A DNA stretch of 39,481 nt from Pirellulales bacterium. Its GTDB lineage: Bacteria > Planctomycetota > Planctomycetia > Pirellulales > S012-138. The notes under the pieces were generated by a model. The model did not search any database. It had not been told where the DNA came from and saw nothing but the letters and a program-made list of their open reading frames with translations. Shown in pieces: positions 9,235-18,093 of this stretch. The stretch covers positions 1-39,481 of the forward strand of contig JALCBR010000040.1 of assembly GCA_028066245.1 (NCBI GenBank). Reading direction: 5' to 3'. The translations under genes were made by a program, and so were the position numbers. Within the stretch, counting starts at the first letter, position 1. Each line of letters opens with the position of its first letter.

Positions 9235-10557
9235 CTAAACGGCAGCGTTCTCCGTTGCGGACGCGTTGAGAAAGATCGTCTGATCGCGGTCCGGGCCCAC
9301 GGAAACGATGTCAACCGGACGGTCAACCAACTCTCCGATCCGTTCCAAATACCTCAACGCCATGTCCGGCAAGTCCGAGGCGTTACGAACATCGGTGATC
9401 TCGCGTTTCCAGCCCGGAAGTGTCTCGTAGATCGGCTTTGCGGCGGCCAGGTCTTCATCATGGCTTGGGAACGTTGTGGTTCGTTCGCCATTGATGTCAT
9501 ATGCAACACAGATCTTTAGCTCGTCCATATCGCCCAACACGTCCAGCAACGCCACCGCCAAGGCGTCAACTCCTGACAACCGTGCGGTATAGCGAACCGC
9601 CACGGCGTCAAACCAGCCACATCTGCGCGGTCGACGGGTGACGGTTCCATACTCATCGCCGCGGTCACGGATGTGCTGACCAACTTCATCATCCAACTCC
9701 GTCACAAACGGTCCGCCACCGACGCGTGTGGAATATGCCTTGGCAACGCCAATCACGTGGTTCATGTATTTCCCAGGGACTCCGCTCCCCGGCGAGATAC
9801 CGACGCCGGAACTGTTGCTGCTGGTCACGTACGGAAACGTTCCATGGTCCAGGTCCAGCAGAGCCCCTTGCGCGCCTTCAAACAACAACCTGCGGCCCTC
9901 CTCCAGCGCGTCGTGCAGGAAGGTCGTTGTCTCACAAACAAAAGGCCGCAACTTTTCCGCGTACGACCGGTACTCGGCCAAGATCACATCTGCATCCAAA
10001 GGCGTGAACTCGCAGTCGGCATTCGTCGCCCCGGCAGAGAGCAGGCGGTTCTTCTCCTGCACAATTTGCTGCAAACGCTGAGCGAAACTCTCTCGATAGA
10101 GGTCGCCCAGGCGAATAGCATGGCTGCGCCCCACTTTGTCTCGATAGCACGGTCCGATGCCGCGCATCGTGGTGCCGATGGATTCGCCGCTGGCGGCAAT
10201 CACCTGGAATACACGTTCTTCCTCAAAGTGCCAGGGGAAGATCACATGCGCGCGATCACTGATCCGTAGATTGCCGTCAATGGCAACGCCACGCGTGCGG
10301 AGTTCCTCGATCTCTTCCAGCACTTTCTTGGGATAGAGAACGACTCCTCCGGTAATCACGCTGATCACGCCCGGATGCAGAATCCCGCTGGGAATCAGAG
10401 AGAGCTTGTACTTCTGACCGCCGGTCACAACAGTATGTCCGGCGTTTGCGCCGCCCTGATAACGGACGACGATCTCATGCCGCTCCGTCAGCAGATCAAC
10501 AATTTTCCCTTTGGCTTCATCACCCCATTGAAGCCCAATCACACACGTTCCTGGCAC
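9235..10557 (-). CDS. purA: Adenylosuccinate synthetase
   Basis: This enzyme makes adenylosuccinate from IMP, aspartate and GTP, the first committed step to AMP, in the cytoplasm. I place the start at GTG 10557, giving 440 residues with an N-terminus [13 protein letters not shown] that matches the family. The frame can be extended to another GTG at 10620, but those 21 residues look unrelated. Motifs are the phosphate loop GDEAKGK (the usual form is GDEGKGK), NAGHTVV with the catalytic His, [51 protein letters not shown] and [14 protein letters not shown]. The length is normal for the family (~430). aroDE follows on the same strand. Confidence 0.95.
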   Translation of the reverse strand: MPGTCVIGLQWGDEAKGKIVDLLTERHEIVVRYQGGANAGHTVVTGGQKYKLSLIPSGILHPGVISVITGGVVLYPKKVLEEIEELRTRGVAIDGNLRISDRAHVIFPWHFEEERVFQVIAASGESIGTTMRGIGPCYRDKVGRSHAIRLGDLYRESFAQRLQQIVQEKNRLLSAGATNADCEFTPLDADVILAEYRSYAEKLRPFVCETTTFLHDALEEGRRLLFEGAQGALLDLDHGTFPYVTSSNSSGVGISPGSGVPGKYMNHVIGVAKAYSTRVGGGPFVTELDDEVGQHIRDRGDEYGTVTRRPRRCGWFDAVAVRYTARLSGVDALAVALLDVLGDMDELKICVAYDINGERTTTFPSHDEDLAAAKPIYETLPGWKREITDVRNASDLPDMALRYLERIGELVDRPVDIVSVGPDRDQTIFLNASATENAAV

Positions 10558-11036
10558 GGTAATCTCGAATCTTGGCAGACTGCTAAAGCGATGACCTTCC
10601 GCAGCAGCACACGTGAGCACGTAGGTTGGCTTTGCGCAGCCGGGAAAACATCGAGTCTATGTTGGTCGGGCTACACGGACAAGTCGCCGCGTTGCCTAGG
10701 GTGACGAATCCCACGGGTCTGTCAGAACGACCACCCGTCTATCCTCACATAGCTCCCAGTCGCTCCATGTCTTCCGTAAGCTGACCTTTCTATATTCCGC
10801 TCAGATCGTGTCCGGCCCTGTTGCGTCACTTTTTTGTTGCGTCGCCGACCCGCTGCCACCTACTATCGATCTTTGGCCCCGGTTGCGATGAGGTTGCCGC
10901 AGCACAGCGGTTCGCGGTCGGGGTCTCTTGCTGCGCTTATGGTATGCAACAACGCATCATCAGCGGAATACTCTCTCCATGGCCACCCACATCCGCGCGA
11001 CCTTCCCTGCACGGCGAGCCTTGTCGCGCAGCATCT
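10558..11036. other. Intergenic stretch between purA and CPBP protease
   Basis: These 479 bases hold no convincing gene or RNA. Short open frames are present on both strands but show no motif. The purA promoter should lie here on the minus strand. A T-run around 10831-10836 is not preceded by a clear stem. Confidence 0.5.
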
Positions 11037-11909
11037 TCACAGGCTCAGCTTTGACCAATCGATCATCTCAAAGCCCAGCCACATAATCGCGCAATCGATA
11101 AGAAAATGGCTCAGCCAAACGCCGCGGAGAGAGCCTGATCGGTGGTACATCCATGCCCAGATTCCACCGCCAACGGCAATACAAAGAGAGAAGAACCATG
11201 CCAGTGCGGACGAGTGCGGAAAAAACGTCAACAGCACGATTACGTGGTGGCCCATAAATGCCAGACTAGACAACACCACTGCCAGCCACAGCGGAATAAA
11301 TGCTTGCAGCCGGCGGAAGATGAACCACCGGAAGTAGTACTCTTCCAATAAGGAATGCAGTACGGAAAGGAATAACGCAAAGGCCAGGAACTTCCAGGGT
11401 GTGGTTAGTCCCAGGTCAACCACTTTGGCCGAAATCATCTCCGGACCGCTGGCCATCAACGGGCTTGTCTTCAGCCAGCCGTAATACAAGATCAGCATGG
11501 CGATGGAGATGACGACACCGAAGATGCCACCGACGATCACATCGCGCCGTGGGGAGCCACGTCGTCCAATCCACTGCACGCGGCGTCTTTCAATCAGCAG
11601 AAACGCCACTAACGGCAACGCAAGTTGAACCGCCTTGGCGCCTGAATAGACAGGCTGCACGATCTGGCTGCCGGCCAAAACATCGAAATACAGCCAGGTT
11701 CCCATGGCCGGGAGGATCATCGCCACAACCAGCACGATCAACAAGGCTCGCCGCGGGCTTTGCCACAACGAACAAGGTCGCAGGCGATCATCAAACGGAG
11801 CAATCAGCGTTGACACGTTGTTGGGCCCTTGACGGAGAGCGCGATAAAAACACGGCTGGCAACTGCGATGCCAGACCAGCAGCCATGTGTAACCGGCGTG
11901 AACATCCAT
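11037..11909 (-). CDS. CPBP family intramembrane metalloprotease
   Basis: A polytopic membrane protein of 290 residues from the ATG at 11909, with six or more hydrophobic helices between ~56 and 282. The motif LLEEYYFRWFIFRR (Glu189, Glu190, Arg194), the histidines in MGHHV (221-222) and SHFLID (His268) form the signature of the CPBP/Rce1 family of putative glutamate-dependent membrane proteases. The N-terminal ~50 residues are hydrophilic with a Cys-x-x-Cys pair (17 and 20). The true start is uncertain: GTG at 11951 extends the frame and an internal GTG (residue 32) could shorten it. Members often process prenylated proteins, bacteriocins or regulators. No partner gene is adjacent and the substrate is unknown. 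Confidence 0.82.
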   Translation of the reverse strand: MDVHAGYTWLLVWHRSCQPCFYRALRQGPNNVSTLIAPFDDRLRPCSLWQSPRRALLIVLVVAMILPAMGTWLYFDVLAGSQIVQPVYSGAKAVQLALPLVAFLLIERRRVQWIGRRGSPRRDVIVGGIFGVVISIAMLILYYGWLKTSPLMASGPEMISAKVVDLGLTTPWKFLAFALFLSVLHSLLEEYYFRWFIFRRLQAFIPLWLAVVLSSLAFMGHHVIVLLTFFPHSSALAWFFSLCIAVGGGIWAWMYHRSGSLRGVWLSHFLIDCAIMWLGFEMIDWSKLSL

Positions 11910-12492
11910 TCTGCTCTTTGCACAGAACGCCGGCCTCAATGAATCCCCCACTTGGTGCGGGCAACGCCTTGATCATAGCACGCGGGAATTCTGGGTTGGC
12001 TTTGAGAGGGCCGTTCCCATTGTGAGGGCTGTAAGACCGGTGTCGACTGATCTTCAGGCGTCAATCGCTGCGGGATATATCGCGCAGGATATGGATGGGA
12101 GACTCACCCGGCATGAATCGGATTTGGCGTACCGTTCTTGACGGGGGCGCCGCGTGTGACGATTGCTCGACCGCGCGAATGGAATAGGGCGCACATCCAT
12201 TGATGACGGAGCGTGCGGTACGTGCGTCACAGGCTGAACGCCACGGTTCCGGTGAATCCGGGACTGCCGATTGTGATTTTGAACATCAGGGAAATCCGTC
12301 AACTCAAGAGCAATCGCAGCAACTCTGCATGAGCCGAACGACGAAGAGAAGCATGGAAATCGGAGCACATAGGTTTCCCGGACGGACATTGACCACCGGA
12401 CCTTGCCCTGAACAGGTTCCGCACGAAGACCTGACCAGGCATCCTCAAGGAACGGCGCGGTCCCTACTCTCCCCGGAAAGGAGTTCGAGTCG
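11910..12492. other. Divergent intergenic region upstream of the BBP7 gene
   Basis: These 583 bases separate two divergently oriented genes and should hold both promoters. The frames present show no motif. The only clear signal is the ribosome binding site AAAGGAG, nine bases before the ATG at 12493. No RNA gene or riboswitch fold was recognised. Confidence 0.5.
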
Positions 12493-13737
12493 ATGAAGAT
12501 TCTCTCATTCAGCATGTTGGGCATGTTGATCTGCGCGGGAAGCGCGATGGCCCAATATCACCCGTACAGTGCACCGGCGGCTTTGCCCGTCCCGGCGCAA
12601 GGCACGGCACCTTCATCCTATTACGACAACCCACAGCCGGTGCCTCAACAGGAGTACCACGCTGAGGGAACACACTTGCACAGCCACAATGAATACATCA
12701 CCCCCGGCTGGGATGGCGGCTATGACGTCGGCTGCTCAAGCTGCGGAAGCGGCTGCGGATCCAACTGGTTCAGCGGATTTGGAAATGGCTGCGATGCCTG
12801 CGGTCCCAACTGGTACGGCCGCGTTGGCGGATTGGTGATGACACGCGACGACGCCGATCCAATCTGGACGAGCTTTAACAACACGGTCATCACCAGCGCT
12901 CTGTTGGGCACACCCAGTGTTGGCCCCGATTGGCAAGGCGGCTACGAAGCCAGCATTGGCCGGCGCTTGTGCAGCAATGTTTGGGTTGGCGCTACGTACT
13001 GGACGCTGGAGCCAGACAATCAGTCCGCCACAGTGTCTGATCCTGGCGGCATCATCAACTCGACATTCGACTTCCGCACCTTGGCCCTCAACGGTACTCC
13101 GGTCAATAGCTGGTATGACAGCGCCTTGGCCCATCGCCTGAGCCTGCGTTCGGAATTCCACAACGCGGAACTGAACTTCTTTGGCGACTTCGCCAGCAAT
13201 CCTTGCTCACGGCATCGCTTCAGTTGGTTTGGTGGAGCCCGCTGGTTCCGCTTCAAAGACGATTTCCTCTTCGAAACGGCCGACACCTCGACGACCTTTG
13301 GCGTTGACTTGGCCAATGAGGCTTATTGGAACATCAACGTCACCAACAACTTGATCGGTGGCCAGATTGGCGGTACCGCCGAGTACGCGCTGACAAACTG
13401 CTGGAGCGTTTACGCAACGCCGTCAGTTGGCCTGTATCACAACCGTATGACCTACAATAGCTCGATCCGCAGCGGAGACGGCTTCGTGGCATACAACATC
13501 GATAGCGACAAGAACGACTTCGCCGTGCTGAGCCAGATTGATTTTGGTTCTAGCTACAACGTCAACCAATGCGTCCGCGCTTACTTTGGCTATCGCCTGA
13601 TTTCCGCGGCGGGCGTCGCTCTCTCCGGCGAACAGATTCCGCCGTTGGGTGATGATCTGGAGAACATCCGGAACATCGATTCAGACGGCCACTTGTTCCT
13701 GCATGGAGGTTTCGCCGGCATCGAATTCCGCCGGTAA
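12493..13737 (+). CDS. BBP7 family outer-membrane beta-barrel protein
   Basis: A 414-residue exported protein with an N-terminal signal peptide (hydrophobic core ~4-18, cleavage probably after Ala-Met-Ala at ~18-20). A Pro/Tyr/Gln-rich linker follows, then a Gly-Cys cluster (CSSCGSGCGS...CDACGPNW, ~80-107). The long remainder consists of alternating strands typical of the planctomycete BBP7 family (beta-barrel protein 7): GGYEASIGRRL, VGATYWTLE, RFSWFGGARWFRFKDDF, GGQIGGTAEY and a last strand GGFAGIEFRR that ends in an aromatic/basic pair. The gene has AAAGGAG as ribosome site and is monocistronic, with a strong terminator downstream. The Cys cluster may form disulphides or bind the envelope. 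The family's transport role is not established. Confidence 0.88.
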   Translation: MKILSFSMLGMLICAGSAMAQYHPYSAPAALPVPAQGTAPSSYYDNPQPVPQQEYHAEGTHLHSHNEYITPGWDGGYDVGCSSCGSGCGSNWFSGFGNGCDACGPNWYGRVGGLVMTRDDADPIWTSFNNTVITSALLGTPSVGPDWQGGYEASIGRRLCSNVWVGATYWTLEPDNQSATVSDPGGIINSTFDFRTLALNGTPVNSWYDSALAHRLSLRSEFHNAELNFFGDFASNPCSRHRFSWFGGARWFRFKDDFLFETADTSTTFGVDLANEAYWNINVTNNLIGGQIGGTAEYALTNCWSVYATPSVGLYHNRMTYNSSIRSGDGFVAYNIDSDKNDFAVLSQIDFGSSYNVNQCVRAYFGYRLISAAGVALSGEQIPPLGDDLENIRNIDSDGHLFLHGGFAGIEFRR

Positions 13738-13826
13738 GGAATCCTTCAGAAAGTCATAGCACCACTTCCCGAGAGTAGGTGATTCAACGAGATCTTGCTC
13801 CCCCCAGAGCATGCCTCCCCGACGAG

Positions 13827-13865
13827 AGCCTTCGGCCGACATGATGTCCGGTCGAAGGCTTTTTC
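13827..13865 (+). terminator. Intrinsic terminator downstream of the BBP7 gene
   Basis: The stem AGCCTTCGGCCG pairs with CGGTCGAAGGCT through one G-U pair, with a short loop between. It is followed directly by a TTTT run (13860-13864) and more T. It lies 90 bp after the stop at 13737, so it probably ends this single-gene transcript. Confidence 0.8.
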
Positions 13866-13950
13866 CTTTGTTGCTAGGGGGCAGGTTGACCGACTTGGAG
13901 GTGCGGGAGCACTTGTCCGATCACCCTGAGATGGGAGCCCATGCGCCAGG

Positions 13951-14191
13951 CTCTCACGCGTACGGGTGAAATTGTCATTGGTCAAATTTGAGGGATGTTT
14001 CGTGCCGCCCTGCGCGCTGCCGAGCGCCATAGGAGGTTGATGGTTAACATGCTGCTGAACGTAACGTCGGGATTGGCGGTGATGTTTGCGGTCCCGTTGC
14101 TGGTTCATTGCATGGGCGTGAAGCGTTTGCTCCACCCCCCTGGAGGATGGAAAAATTTGACCAATGACAATTTCGCCCGTACGCCTGAAAG
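13951..14191. repeat. 241-bp element with 39-bp terminal inverted repeats
   Basis: The arms 13951-13989 and 14153-14191 are inverted copies that agree at 36 of 39 positions. Weaker similarity extends the arms outwards by another ~7 bp. The 163-bp interior is flanked symmetrically and lies directly after the BBP7 terminator. This is the layout of a non-autonomous mobile element (MITE-like). I see no transposase and no obvious target-site duplication. The interior contains AGGAGG followed by an ATG (listed separately). Confidence 0.65.
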
Positions 14192-14303
14192 CAGGGCGCG
14201 CGGGGAACGCTGCGGCAATTTCATCATGTGTCCGCGAAGCGATGGGACCTGCCGCCGAACGGAACATCAATCAAAGAGATGTTTTCGCTCCCTATCCAAC
14301 TGA
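14040..14303 (+). CDS. Possible small membrane peptide inside the inverted-repeat element
   Basis: I do not recognise this frame. It starts with ATG at 14040, three bases after a perfect AGGAGG (14031-14036). A second ATG at 14049 has 12-base spacing. It would encode 87 residues with a hydrophobic segment (~3-28) and then a basic, Cys-containing tail. The tail runs through the right-hand repeat arm, which argues against selection for a protein. Both strands are open here, so coding is doubtful and it may be a chance frame in a repeat. Confidence 0.2.
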   Translation: MVNMLLNVTSGLAVMFAVPLLVHCMGVKRLLHPPGGWKNLTNDNFARTPESRARGERCGNFIMCPRSDGTCRRTEHQSKRCFRSLSN

Positions 14304-14498
14304 AGGAGATTCACAGAGGGCACGGCACAAGAGTACCGCGTTGGCGAGCTGCGCGAGACTTAATCACGTGCGTGGGAATAGGCCGTAGCGGCAGCAATAC
14401 GAAAACGCGCCGCGCGAGCAATCTGCAACCCACTCAAATTCGCGCACGCTCAGGGCATGAAAACCCAGAGCTAAGGTTTGCGTTCATCAATGACTCAG

Positions 14499-15293
14499 CT
14501 ATGAACGTATCTGCACGTGCTCCATCGTGGGCCGGCTGCCCATCCGGCTTAGCGCGGGAAAGAGTGCGGTGGCAGCAAGATAACTTCCGAACAACATGGC
14601 GATGTAAAACAAGTCGCCCGCCCAAGTCATCTGTTGCCGATAGAAGGCAAGCCCCGCGGCGTAACACTGCATCAGACCTGCCGGCGTCAATTCATAAATG
14701 TTGTAGCGCAATGACAATTCGATCCAACTGCCGAAGTTGGTGATCAGAAAGAACAGCACTGATCCGACAGCGCCACCACCCAGCGCAATGCCCAAGAACC
14801 CGAGCTGTCCAGAAACTCCACGTTGTGAAAGCCGCTCGCAAGGTCGCCTCAGCAACGTCCCCAGTCCAACCAACAAGACATACGCTGGGTAACTGTAGAT
14901 CGCACCAGCGTAGAACCCCCAAGTCTCGGAATAGCCGAGCCGGTAAGCGATTTCGATAGCGACATCGCTCAAGACAATAGCTGTGATCGGAACGGCGAAC
15001 GCCCAACCCTTTCGGAAGAACGCGCCGGCAAAGAGCGAGATTGCCATCATCGGCGCGAAGTTCCAAAGTGGATGGCCGAATTGGAGCTGAGGCCGCGTCG
15101 CCACGGCAAACACGACCAGCACAACCGCCAGGCCAAACCGCGGCCAGCTTTGAGCGGCGCGGTCTTGGGGCAAGCGCGCATTTCGCGGTCCGCACCCAAG
15201 TTCAACCAGCGGAGTCGAGGCCACGGGCTTCGCCTGTTTCGTGCTGACGTCTGCCGATAAGGTCTCGCGGTCTACTTCTAGCGATTGCGACAT
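14499..15293 (-). CDS. DUF6580-like integral membrane protein
   Basis: A 264-residue protein from the ATG at 15293, preceded by GGAG at ~11 nt. Longer starts (ATG 15365, TTG 15401) give an unsupported N-terminus. The first ~50 residues are soluble. About six hydrophobic helices follow. The stretch WNFAPMMAISLFAGAFF and the later AGDLFYIAMLFG match the pattern I associate with the DUF6580/ECF-transporter-S-like family ('FTP..A..LFGGA'). A role in uptake of a small molecule is possible but not shown. It diverges from the WecA-like gene across a 319-bp gap. Confidence 0.65.
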   Translation of the reverse strand: MSQSLEVDRETLSADVSTKQAKPVASTPLVELGCGPRNARLPQDRAAQSWPRFGLAVVLVVFAVATRPQLQFGHPLWNFAPMMAISLFAGAFFRKGWAFAVPITAIVLSDVAIEIAYRLGYSETWGFYAGAIYSYPAYVLLVGLGTLLRRPCERLSQRGVSGQLGFLGIALGGGAVGSVLFFLITNFGSWIELSLRYNIYELTPAGLMQCYAAGLAFYRQQMTWAGDLFYIAMLFGSYLAATALFPALSRMGSRPTMEHVQIRS

Positions 15294-15612
15294 CAATGCT
15301 GGCGCTCCGTAGGTTCCCATTCCGTCACGCAAGGTTAGCACTGTTGATTTGTCAACATAATGCATGACTCTCACAGGAGTTGCCCTTGGCTCCTGGATCA
15401 ATGAACTGTCAGTCTATCATCGTCTTTGCCCGCCTCAAAGTGCCAAGGACTTTCCGGCGGCATGCGCTCTGAAAGACCACGGAAATTGTTGTTGCGTTCA
15501 TCGTGCTAGCAGGAACTCGCATTGACGGCGTTTTGCGCACTTGATACTAGCTTTCCACGGCTCGCTCCCAACGCCTTACTTCACCGTCGAGAATCCGCCC
15601 CGAGATTTGTGC
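15294..15612. other. Divergent intergenic region
   Basis: This 319-base stretch between the DUF6580-like gene (minus) and the WecA-like gene (plus) should contain both promoters. No strong consensus promoter, hairpin or repeat was recognised. Confidence 0.45.
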
Positions 15613-17124
15613 ATGGGTCCGTTGTGGATCACTTTCTTGATCACGCTCGTTGCTTCGCTTGCACTCACGCCGGCGGCTCGCTTCGCGGCAGCGCGGTTGG
15701 GAGCGGTTGACGCCCCTGACGGTCTGAGAAAGCTGCATTCCCGCAGCGTTCCCTTGTGGGGTGGGGTGGCCGTCTATGTCGCCCTGTTGATTGGTTTGAC
15801 CGTTGGGCAATGGGCTGGCTTTGGCGAAGGGACAGGGCTGGCCGAACTGGCGACGGTGCTGATCTTTGCAGCCGGATTCGTATGCTTGATCGGTTGTGTG
15901 GATGATAGCTGGGACCTCAACCCGCGTTTTAAGTTGTTGCTGCAAATTGTGGCCGTGTTGCCAATCGCGGCGGCTGGCTATGCCATTGATCGCGTGGTGA
16001 TCTTCGGAACGCCGCTGGAACTGGGTTGGCTGGGCGTTCCCCTGACTGTGCTCTGGCTGGTTGGCTGCATCAATGCTCTCAATCTGCTCGATGGCATGGA
16101 TGGCTTGGCCGCCACCGTCGGCCTATCAACAGCAGCAATGATGGCAGTGATCGCCACGACAATGGGACATCATCACGTGGCGATTATCGCCGTGGCACTT
16201 GCGGGCGCTCTGGCCGGATTCCTGGTCTACAACCTGCCGCCGGCCAGCATTTTCCTGGGCGATTCCGGCAGTATGGTAATTGGATTACTGGTGGGAATTT
16301 TGGGCATTCAAGGGTCGCTCAAGACGACGGCCACGCTTTCTTTAACGGTTCCCGCAGTTGTCCTTTCCATCCCCATGCTGGATACGGCCTTGGCGATCGT
16401 TCGTCGCCGACTGTTGGGAATGCCCATCGACGCGCCGGACCGCGGGCACATCCATCATCGGCTGTTGGAGCGAGGTCTCTCTGTATGGCAGGCGTTGTGC
16501 ATCATTGGAGCTTTGGTATTGGCGACGGGCGCGGCAGCCACAGCAGCAACCATCTTTCGCAACGACGCTCTGGCATGGATCACTGTTGTCACGCTGTTGG
16601 TCTTGTTGGTGAGGACCAGAGCGTTTGGCCATTACGAGTTTTCTTTGCTCAAGCTGCGCGTGGCGTCCGCAATGGCTTGGGCCGTGAACTTACTCGTTCA
16701 ACCCGGCCATGGACGCTCACGGCTGAGACGGAAGAAGTCCGCCGGGATGAGCTTTGCTGGCGCCTGGCAGGCGTTGTGCGAGGAAGCCGCGATTTGCGAC
16801 GTCAAGCAACTGGACCTAACGATTTGGGACGCCGAAGAATGTGTCGGTCGGCATTCCTGGGCAAATCTGGCGAAGCTGCCTGAAGGCGGCTTTGAATGGA
16901 CACTCGATTTTTGCTTTGGCGATTCTGGTCAAGTGAGTTGCGGGTTGCGAGCAACGGGACGGCAGTCAAGCGCAGCCCACGGCTGGAACATGCAGCGTTT
17001 AACAAGAACACTAACACTGTTCGGTGAATACTGGACGGCGCGGCCTATGGAGTTGCCGCGGGTACTGAGCATGACCGGCGAAGAGGCCCAGTTGCCAGTG
17101 ACTCCTCACAGCGAAGCGGCCTAG
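15613..17124 (+). CDS. WecA/TagO-type undecaprenyl-phosphate glycosyl-1-phosphate transferase
   Basis: A MraY/WecA-superfamily enzyme that transfers a sugar-1-phosphate (commonly GlcNAc) from UDP-sugar to undecaprenyl phosphate, starting polysaccharide synthesis at the inner membrane. It has 503 residues from the ATG at 15613. The longer frame starts with TTG and adds nothing family-like. About eleven hydrophobic helices span 5-335. Motifs are SVPLWGG (45-51), DDSWDLNPRFK (97-107, Mg2+/lipid-phosphate region), NALNLLDGMDGLA (154-166), FLGDSGS (214-220) and the WecA-type HIHHRL (279-284). A soluble tail of about 140 residues (365-503) follows the membrane domain and is absent from standard WecA/TagO. 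I do not recognise the tail. No other polysaccharide genes are nearby. Confidence 0.88.
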   Translation: MGPLWITFLITLVASLALTPAARFAAARLGAVDAPDGLRKLHSRSVPLWGGVAVYVALLIGLTVGQWAGFGEGTGLAELATVLIFAAGFVCLIGCVDDSWDLNPRFKLLLQIVAVLPIAAAGYAIDRVVIFGTPLELGWLGVPLTVLWLVGCINALNLLDGMDGLAATVGLSTAAMMAVIATTMGHHHVAIIAVALAGALAGFLVYNLPPASIFLGDSGSMVIGLLVGILGIQGSLKTTATLSLTVPAVVLSIPMLDTALAIVRRRLLGMPIDAPDRGHIHHRLLERGLSVWQALCIIGALVLATGAAATAATIFRNDALAWITVVTLLVLLVRTRAFGHYEFSLLKLRVASAMAWAVNLLVQPGHGRSRLRRKKSAGMSFAGAWQALCEEAAICDVKQLDLTIWDAEECVGRHSWANLAKLPEGGFEWTLDFCFGDSGQVSCGLRATGRQSSAAHGWNMQRLTRTLTLFGEYWTARPMELPRVLSMTGEEAQLPVTPHSEAA

Positions 17125-17405
17125 CGCCGACTGACATTCGTCCGTGCGGACAGACGTGCGCAAACGAGTGTTTGGCGGGATGGAACGCGCGGATAAGTGG
17201 GGCAACATGGCCGTGAATCGTCGCTGCGCATGGGCGTTTTTGCGAGAGGTTGGACTTTCGGCCACTCGTAAAGACTTCGCCTTCCCTCCAGTGGGGGGCG
17301 GATCTCGGGATATACAGGCGCGCACACGGTGACTACCACAGCGCTAGCCCTACAGGCGCGAAAATCTCTGTTTGTTCTCTGGATCGTTGATTACTTCAAG
17401 CTATT

Positions 17406-17996
17406 CTAGTCGTCCAACGTGCCCTTTGTGCTGGGCACACCGACCATACGTGGATCGCTCTCGACAGCCATCCGCATGGACCGGGCGGCTGCCTTGAAGA
17501 TCGCTTCGGCGATGTGATGGCTGTTGCCGCCGTGATGCAAGGTCGCGTGTAGATTGCACAACGCATTGCCGGAAACGGCCTGCCAAAACTCTTCCACGAG
17601 CTGGCAATCAAATTCCCCGATCTTTTCGGTTGGGAATTCGGCCAGAAAGACCAGGCTGGCCCGCCCGCCAAAATCAACGGCGACAGTGGCCAACGTCTCA
17701 TCCATCGGCAGCGTGAAGTGTCCGTAGCGTCGGACGCCGGACTTGTCACCGAGCGCCTCTCGCAACGCCCTGCCCAGACAGATGCCGACATCTTCCACCG
17801 TGTGATGCTGATCGACGTGCAGGTCACCCTGAGCTTCGATCTTCAGATCAAAGCAGCCGTGTCGGCCAAAGAGCGTCAGCATGTGGTCAAAGAAGCCAAC
17901 CCCGGTGGCAATTTGGACGTTGCCGGAGCCGTCCAGGTTGAGTTCGAGCCGGATCTCCGTTTCGGCCGTCTTTCGCTGAATGCTGGCGGTACGCAT
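17406..17996 (-). CDS. hisB: Imidazoleglycerol-phosphate dehydratase
   Basis: A histidine-biosynthesis enzyme that converts imidazole-glycerol phosphate to imidazole-acetol phosphate. Its 196 residues from the ATG at 17996 match the monofunctional form, without the phosphatase domain of enterobacterial HisB. Metal and active-site motifs are GFFDHML (34-40), [14 protein letters not shown] (~62-75) and the second half-repeat [17 protein letters not shown]. It ends at LDD. It is transcribed in the same direction as the pcm gene 97 bp upstream. No other his gene lies in the window, so histidine genes are scattered here. Confidence 0.96.
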   Translation of the reverse strand: MRTASIQRKTAETEIRLELNLDGSGNVQIATGVGFFDHMLTLFGRHGCFDLKIEAQGDLHVDQHHTVEDVGICLGRALREALGDKSGVRRYGHFTLPMDETLATVAVDFGGRASLVFLAEFPTEKIGEFDCQLVEEFWQAVSGNALCNLHATLHHGGNSHHIAEAIFKAAARSMRMAVESDPRMVGVPSTKGTLDD

Positions 17997-18093
17997 TAAT
18001 CAGAATCACAAGGATGAGTTGCAGCCAAACGGCATGACTTGCGAACGAACCATTCTTGACCATTCAGAATGAGCGTTCGCCATGCAGGATAGT

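Larger units (their letters stand above)
13738..14498. other. Non-coding region after BBP7
   Basis: A 761-base convergent gap that holds the BBP7 terminator (13827-13865) and the inverted-repeat element (13951-14191). From about 14200 to 14498 nothing recognisable is seen: no gene, RNA or repeat. Confidence 0.55.

Noticed and set aside
13746-14270. 174-residue minus-strand frame across the inverted-repeat element
   Set aside because: It crosses both repeat arms and the BBP7 terminator and contains no family motif.
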